This document shows positions 60,098 through 64,000 of a DNA stretch of 64,000 bases, in pieces (position 1 is the stretch's first letter; each line of letters begins with the position of its first letter). A program made the position numbers and the translations under genes. Source of the stretch: RYN-230 sp963770535 (GTDB lineage: Bacteria; Actinomycetota; Actinomycetes; Streptosporangiales; Streptosporangiaceae); the NCBI GenBank assembly GCA_963770535.1, contig CAVYPZ010000003.1, forward strand, positions 1,550,001 to 1,614,000. Direction: 5' to 3'. Under the pieces are notes generated by a model. That model made no database searches and was not told where the DNA came from. It saw only the letters and a list, made by a program, of their open reading frames with translations.

Positions 60098-60899
60098 TCG
60101 TGCACCCGCCGCTTGGCCGTGATCCAGATCGAGGCCAGCACCAGCGCGCCGATTCCGCCGATCCAGCCGACGAGCCCTTCCGTCACCGGCCCGATGCGCC
60201 CGAGGCTGAAGCCGCCGGGGTTGGGCGAGGAGCGTGTCTGGGTGACGTACGCGATGATGTCCCGCTTCTCACTCGGGGTGATCGTGGTGTCGTTGAACAC
60301 GGGCATGGCCTCCGGGCCGGTGATCATGGCCTCGTAGATCTGGGTCGGCGTGGACTGGGTGAGCGGGGGGGCGTACTTCCCGTAGGTGAGCGCACCGCCC
60401 GCCCCCACGAAGTTGTGGCACTGGGAGCAGTTCGAGGTGAACAGTTCCTGGCCGAGGCCGGTGTCGGCGCCCTGCGTGCTCACCTGGGCGGCGCCCGGGG
60501 ATGGCCGGGCCGCCGGCCAGCGAGGAGATGTACGCCGCGATCGCGTGGGTCTGCGCCACGTTCAGCACGCGCGGCTTGCGTGCCGCCTCGGCCTCGATGT
60601 CCTTGAGCGGCATCCGGCCGGTGCTGACCTGGAAGTCCACGGCGGCCGCGCCCACCCCGATCAGGCTGGGGCCGGTGCCCGTGCCCTGGGCCATGAAGCC
60701 GTGGCAGCTCGAGCAGTTCTGCACGAACAGCTGCCGGCCCACCGCGGTCTCGCGCGAGGCGACGGAGGGGGAGGACGCGGAGGCCGGGCGTGCCCTGGGC
60801 GGTAAATGCCGCGTAGATGACGCCTACCGCGATGAGCCCAAGCAGCATCACGGCATATCCGGCGGCCGGCCGCCGGCGCCGCGCGATGATCCAGCTCAA
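60094..60899 (-). CDS. qcrC: Cytochrome bc1 complex diheme cytochrome c; frame broken twice
   Basis: 267 residues after removing two extra bases. Part 1 has one membrane helix (GYAVMLLGLIAVGVIYAAF); part 2 has haem site CSSCH in FVQNCSSCHGFMAQGTGTGP; part 3 has haem site CSQCH in FTSNCSQCHNFVGAGGALTY and a C-terminal helix. Breaks: 60784-60788 (GTP to ASASSPS) and 60493-60500 (AIP to GAAQVSTQ). The protein is the diheme c of the supercomplex, an essential partner in many relatives, so the breaks are probably sequence errors. The TTG at 60899 has GAGGG upstream and is the best start. Confidence 0.92.
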
Positions 60900-60982
60900 T
60901 GGAGCCCTCGTCTTCTGGTCTGTGCTCTTGTGGTTTTCGGAGTTAGACCGCTGCCCTGCTGATGTATTCGGCGCAGCGGCCC

Positions 60983-61627
60983 TCAGTGGATGAGGTAGAT
61001 CGTGGTGAACAGCCCGATCCACACGACATCCACGAAGTGCCAGTAGTAGGAGACAACGATCGCACTGACCTGCTGCTCGTGCGTGAACGTCTTGGCCGCG
61101 TACGTGCGGCCCAGCACGAACAGGAACGCGATGAGCCCGCCGGTCACGTGCAGCCCGTGAAACCCGGTGGGGATGAAGAACACGGAGCCGTACCCGCTGG
61201 ACTGGAGGGTGAGCCCGTCGTGGATCAGGCCCAGGTACTCGTAGCCCTGGCCGCAGACGAAGTACAGGCCCATCAGGAACGACAGGACATACCACTCACG
61301 CAGTCCCCAGCGCGACACCTGCCAGATCCGCCCGGCCCGCCTGATCTGCCCGCGCTCCACCGCGAACACCCCGAGCTGGCAGGTCACGCTGGACAGCAGC
61401 AGGACCGTGGTGTTGATCGATCCGAGGGTCAGGTCGAGGTGGGCGCCCGGCCAGGGGAGGCCATTGCCCTTGTCCACCGAGCGGATCGTGAAGTAGATCG
61501 CGAACAGTGCCGCGAAGAACATGAGTTCCGAGGAAAGCCACACGATGGTGCCCACGCTGACCAGGTTCGGCCGCGCAGCGGGCGGGCGAGGGGTGGGTGC
61601 CTTCTCGGTGACGGATGCGGTGGCCAC
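60983..61627 (-). CDS. ctaE: Cytochrome c oxidase subunit III
   Basis: 214 residues, five helices. TIVWLSSELMFFAALFAIYF, the conserved TGFHGLHVTGGLIAFLFVLG and a final SYYWHFVDVVWIGLFTTIYL are subunit III marks. GTG 61627 is chosen because an AATAAT -10-like box ends 6 nt upstream, giving a leaderless mRNA; the frame is open further upstream without other support. It heads the ctaE-qcrC-qcrA-qcrB group, and its promoter is divergent from the receiver-like gene. Confidence 0.95.
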   Translation of the reverse strand: MATASVTEKAPTPRPPAARPNLVSVGTIVWLSSELMFFAALFAIYFTIRSVDKGNGLPWPGAHLDLTLGSINTTVLLLSSVTCQLGVFAVERGQIRRAGRIWQVSRWGLREWYVLSFLMGLYFVCGQGYEYLGLIHDGLTLQSSGYGSVFFIPTGFHGLHVTGGLIAFLFVLGRTYAAKTFTHEQQVSAIVVSYYWHFVDVVWIGLFTTIYLIH

Positions 61628-61633
61628 GAGGTC

Positions 61634-61640
61634 ATTATTA
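61634..61640 (-). promoter_or_regulatory. -10 box of a leaderless ctaE transcript
   Basis: Read on the minus strand, TAATAAT is followed by GACCTC and the GTG start. This is the clearest AT-rich hexamer in the ctaE region. Confidence 0.5.
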
Positions 61641-61695
61641 CGACAACCCGTAGGCGAGCGTCGGCCGACCCCCCGTGTCGGTACCATCCAGTTCT

Positions 61696-62100
61696 ATGAA
61701 GGTCGTTGTCTACAGCCATGATGCGGATACCCGTGCCCGCATGCAGCTTGCCATCGGGCGCCGCCCCGCCCCCGACGTGCCCGAGGCCGAGGTCATCCCG
61801 GTGGCCACCGAGCCGGCGCTCATCCGCCTGCTCGATGCGGGTGGCGCGGACATCATGGTGCTGGACGGCGAGGCTCAGCCGGCCGGCGGCATGGGAGTCT
61901 GCCGGCAGGCCAAGGACGAGATCCACGACTGCCCGCCGGTGCTGCTCGTGGTGGGCCGGGCGGACGATGGCTGGCTAGCCACCTGGTCCGGTGCTGACGC
62001 CGTGACCAGCCACCCGATCGATCCGGTCGCGTTCGCGGCCGCCCTCGCGGGCCTGATGCGCCAGCGGGCGGAGCACCTGGCCGCCCAGGCCGGCGGCTGA
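61696..62100 (+). CDS. Receiver-like protein (response-regulator fold)
   Basis: 134 residues. MKVVVYSHDADTRARMQLAI, ADIMVLDGEAQPAGGMGVCR with an Asp at the position of the phosphorylation site, and PVLLVVGRADDGWLATWSGA follow the receiver plan. No output domain is attached. The acidic pocket near residue 8-9 is only partly kept (HDAD), so phosphorylation is uncertain. ATG 61696 lies 8 nt after TACCAT, again like a leaderless start. Homologues stand between ctaE and trpD in other actinomycetes. Confidence 0.75.
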   Translation: MKVVVYSHDADTRARMQLAIGRRPAPDVPEAEVIPVATEPALIRLLDAGGADIMVLDGEAQPAGGMGVCRQAKDEIHDCPPVLLVVGRADDGWLATWSGADAVTSHPIDPVAFAAALAGLMRQRAEHLAAQAGG

Positions 62101-62120
62101 GCGGGGCGGCGAGCGGGCCG

Positions 62121-63188
62121 ATGGCTCCCACCGCGCCCCGGGCGCTGTCGTGGCGTGCCCTCATCGGCGCGCTGATCCGGGGCGAGACCCTCAGCCCGGA
62201 CGAGGCCGCCTGGGCGATGAACGAGATCATGGAGGGTGCCGCGACCCCGGTCCAGGTGGCCGGGTTCGGCGTGGCCCTGCGGATGAAGGGCGAGACGCCC
62301 GGCGAGCTGGCCGGGCTGACCGAGGTCATGCTGCGCAAGGCCACGCCGATCAGCGTGCCTGGTGACCTCGTCGACCTGGTCGGCACGGGCGGGGACGGCG
62401 CGCACACGGTGAACATCTCCACCATGGGCGCGATCGTCGCGGCGGGCGCCGGCGTCCGGGTGGTCAAGCACGGCAACCGGGCCGCCTCGTCCGCGTGCGG
62501 TGCCGCCGACGTCCTCGAGGCGCTGGGCGTGGTCATCGACCTGCCCCCGGCGGCCAGCGCGCAGCTCGTGGAGGAGACGGGGATCGCGTTCCTGTTCGCG
62601 CCGCTCTACCACCCGGCCCTGCGGCACGCGTCGGTCGCGCGGAGCCAGCTCGGCGTGCCCACCGTGTTCAACTTCCTCGGCCCGCTGTCCAACCCGGCCC
62701 GTCCGGGGGCCCAGGCGGTGGGGGTCGCGGACCCGCGGATGGGCGGGGTCGTCGCGGGGGTGCTCGCCGGGCGCGGCTGCTCGGCGCTGGTCTTCCACGG
62801 CGACGACGGGCTGGACGAGCTGACCCCCACCACCACCTCCACCGTCTGGGTGGTGCACGACGGCACGGTGACCCAGACCAGGTTCGATCCCGCGGCGCTG
62901 TGGCTGGAGCGGGCCCGGCCGGAGGACCTGCGCGGGGGAGATTGCGAGCACAACGCGGCGGTGGCCCGTGCGGTGCTCGGCGGCGAGCGGGGCCCGGTGC
63001 GGGACACCGTGCTGCTGAACGCCGCCGCGGCGCTCGCCGCGTCCGCCGGGATCCAGGGGGCCGAGGCGCTGGACAAGGCCCTCGCCGAGGGGTTCGCCCG
63101 GGCCAGCGCGGCCCTCGATTCCGGGGCGGCGGCCGACCTGCTCGACCGCTGGGCGGCGGCCAGCCAGCGGCTCGCCCAGTCTGGCTAG
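62121..63188 (+). CDS. trpD: Anthranilate phosphoribosyltransferase
   Basis: 355 residues. The PRPP site is GTGGDGAHTVNIST (about residues 90-103), followed by KHGNRAASSACGAADVLEAL and the anthranilate-site region FLFAPLYHPALRHASVARSQ; NFLGPLSNPARPGAQAVGV closes the fold. It joins anthranilate and PRPP in tryptophan synthesis. It lies 20 bp after the receiver-like gene and may be cotranscribed. No other trp genes or trp leader are in the window. Confidence 0.97.
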   Translation: MAPTAPRALSWRALIGALIRGETLSPDEAAWAMNEIMEGAATPVQVAGFGVALRMKGETPGELAGLTEVMLRKATPISVPGDLVDLVGTGGDGAHTVNISTMGAIVAAGAGVRVVKHGNRAASSACGAADVLEALGVVIDLPPAASAQLVEETGIAFLFAPLYHPALRHASVARSQLGVPTVFNFLGPLSNPARPGAQAVGVADPRMGGVVAGVLAGRGCSALVFHGDDGLDELTPTTTSTVWVVHDGTVTQTRFDPAALWLERARPEDLRGGDCEHNAAVARAVLGGERGPVRDTVLLNAAAALAASAGIQGAEALDKALAEGFARASAALDSGAAADLLDRWAAASQRLAQSG

Positions 63189-63240
63189 CTCGCCGGCGAG
63201 GGGAGGCGCGCCGCAGGCGTGTCCTCGCCGGGCCGGCGAG
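63189..63240 (+). terminator. Inverted repeat after trpD
   Basis: CTCGCCGGC just after the trpD stop pairs with GCCGGCGAG (63232-63240). CCGGCGAGG and CCTCGCCGG inside allow an alternative fold. Confidence 0.5.
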
Positions 63241-63298
63241 TAACCCGGCACCCGCAGCAGACGAGGTGCATACGGGAGCGGGCAAGTGGGGGGGGGTT

Positions 63299-63326
63299 CC
63301 GGGGGCCTCGGGCCTCGGGCCCCCGG
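63299..63326. terminator. Hairpin between convergent trpD and Lrp-type gene
   Basis: CCGGGGGCC (63299-63307) pairs with GGCCCCCGG (63318-63326) around a 10-nt loop, 12 bp before the stop of the convergent gene. Confidence 0.55.
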
Positions 63327-63337
63327 GCTAACACCGC

Positions 63338-63622
63338 TCAGCCTTCTTCGTATCCGAGCGCGAACGCGGCCTCGAGGTCGTGCCGCGAGTAGGTGCGGAA
63401 CGCGATGTGCGTCTCGGTGTGCGTGACGCCCTCGACCCGGTTGAGCGTGCCAGGGATGACGTCGGCCAGTTCCTCGTGCGCCCGGACCCGGACCAGGGCC
63501 ACCAGGTCGAAGTCGCCGGTCACCGAGTAGACCTCAGTGACCTGCGGGATCTGGGCGATTACTTCCGCCGTCTCGGGGATCCGCGCAACATCGGCCTTCA
63601 ACAGAACGATCGCGGTGATCAC
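63338..63622 (-). CDS. Stand-alone Lrp/AsnC ligand-binding (RAM) domain protein
   Basis: 94 residues covering only the effector/oligomerisation domain of Lrp/AsnC regulators: MITAIVLLKADVARIPETAE, YSVTGDFDLVALVRV and GVTHTETHIAFRTYS. There is no helix-turn-helix, so it cannot bind DNA alone. Such single-domain proteins probably sense amino acids or modify full-length Lrp proteins. Convergent with trpD. The start has GGAGG 6 nt upstream (GGAGGCGGCAGGTG context). Confidence 0.9.
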   Translation of the reverse strand: MITAIVLLKADVARIPETAEVIAQIPQVTEVYSVTGDFDLVALVRVRAHEELADVIPGTLNRVEGVTHTETHIAFRTYSRHDLEAAFALGYEEG

Positions 63623-63751
63623 CTGCCGCCTCCTTAGGGCGTGACTGGCCTGCTCGGCCCACCTGGCCGGGCCCGCCCTCCCCGGGCGGTCTGCGCGGGG
63701 CGGCCTGCCGGGGCGGCCCGGCGGGCTTGTCCCGGCGTAGCGTACCGCTGC

Positions 63752-64000
63752 TCACCCGCCGGGCTGCGGACCCTGCGCGGCGGCGGAGGCGAGCCGGGGG
63801 GCAGCCTGCCGGGCGGCGGCCCGCTCCGCGGCGCTCAGCTGCGCGAGCGTCCGCACCCCGGCCGCGGGAAGCCGGTCCAGCAGGGCCGCCAGCACCGCCG
63901 CGGTGGCCCGGGCGTCGGCCAGCGCGCGATGGCGCACGGCGGCGGGGGCGCCGAAAAACTCGGCCAGCGTGGCCAGCTTGCAGTTCGGCACCTCGTCCCC
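63752..64000 (-). CDS. DEDDh 3'-5' exonuclease domain, C-terminal part, partial
   Basis: The frame is open to the right edge, giving about 82 residues. CKLATLAEFFGA and RHRALADARATAAVLAALLD match the Exo III motif (His and Asp, 'HRAL.DA.AT..v') of DnaQ-like exonucleases, as in DNA polymerase III epsilon or exonuclease-domain proteins. The first two acidic motifs lie outside the window. An Ala-rich tail follows the domain. Confidence 0.85.
   Translation of the reverse strand, partial: GDEVPNCKLATLAEFFGAPAAVRHRALADARATAAVLAALLDRLPAAGVRTLAQLSAAERAAARQAAPRLASAAAQGPQPGG

Overview
The window is chromosomal DNA from a very high-GC actinomycete. The gene set and order (lexA / LysM SOS gene / nrdR, erpA next to an adenosine kinase, ctaCDF with qcrBAC and ctaE, and an HrdB-type principal sigma factor) are those of Actinobacteria. 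NGHG-rich QcrB, diheme QcrC, PspAA/PspAB partners, DUF3043 and DUF7455 proteins, strong GTG usage and several apparently leaderless mRNAs agree. Genus cannot be fixed from sequence alone; a filamentous, possibly acid-tolerant soil lineage is suggested by two secreted S53 (sedolisin) peptidases. No rRNA, tRNA, CRISPR array, transposase or phage gene was seen. Layout: 0-7 kb holds the end of an ABC1-family kinase gene, a small conserved gene and a ~6 kb polyketide-synthase-like gene whose KS, AT, KR and PPT-like domains have lost catalytic residues. 7-10 kb has a DUF302 gene and leuS behind a leucine leader-peptide attenuator. 10-19 kb is the SOS/ribonucleotide reductase block: lexA, a divergent LysM gene behind an array of LexA-box-like palindromes, nrdR behind paired NrdR boxes, and nrdJ carrying two inteins. 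19-28 kb has an S9/alpha-beta-hydrolase relic, an orphan GvpL/F gene, a membrane-anchored double AAA ATPase, a large unknown gene, and a PAS-PAS-GAF-PP2C phosphatase. 28-37 kb carries hrdB, a DUF7455 gene, parE, a small unknown gene, parC and a D,D-carboxypeptidase. 37-41 kb has an SDR, a PfkB kinase, an aldo/keto reductase and a DUF3043 gene. 41.5-44.5 kb is a Psp membrane-stress module (pspA-pspAA-htpX-pspAB). 44.7-50.6 kb has erpA, adenosine kinase and the two S53 peptidases. 50.8-61.6 kb is the cytochrome bcc-aa3 respiratory cluster (ctaG, tusA-like, ctaCDF, an L,D-transpeptidase, qcrBAC, ctaE). 61.7-64 kb has a receiver-like gene, trpD, a stand-alone Lrp-type sensor domain and the end of a DEDDh exonuclease gene. 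An important caveat: at least eight places show coding frames broken by one extra base, always an insertion and nearly always in a short G/C run, including in genes expected to be essential (hrdB, qcrC, parE). Removing the extra bases restores whole-codon genes in every case, so most are probably consensus errors in this assembly and not real mutations. By contrast, the catalytic substitutions in the PKS-like protein are codon replacements and are not explained this way. Convergent gene pairs are often separated by perfect hairpins (30067, 46350, 63299, and an exceptional 24-bp inverted repeat at 39550), which probably act as bidirectional terminators.
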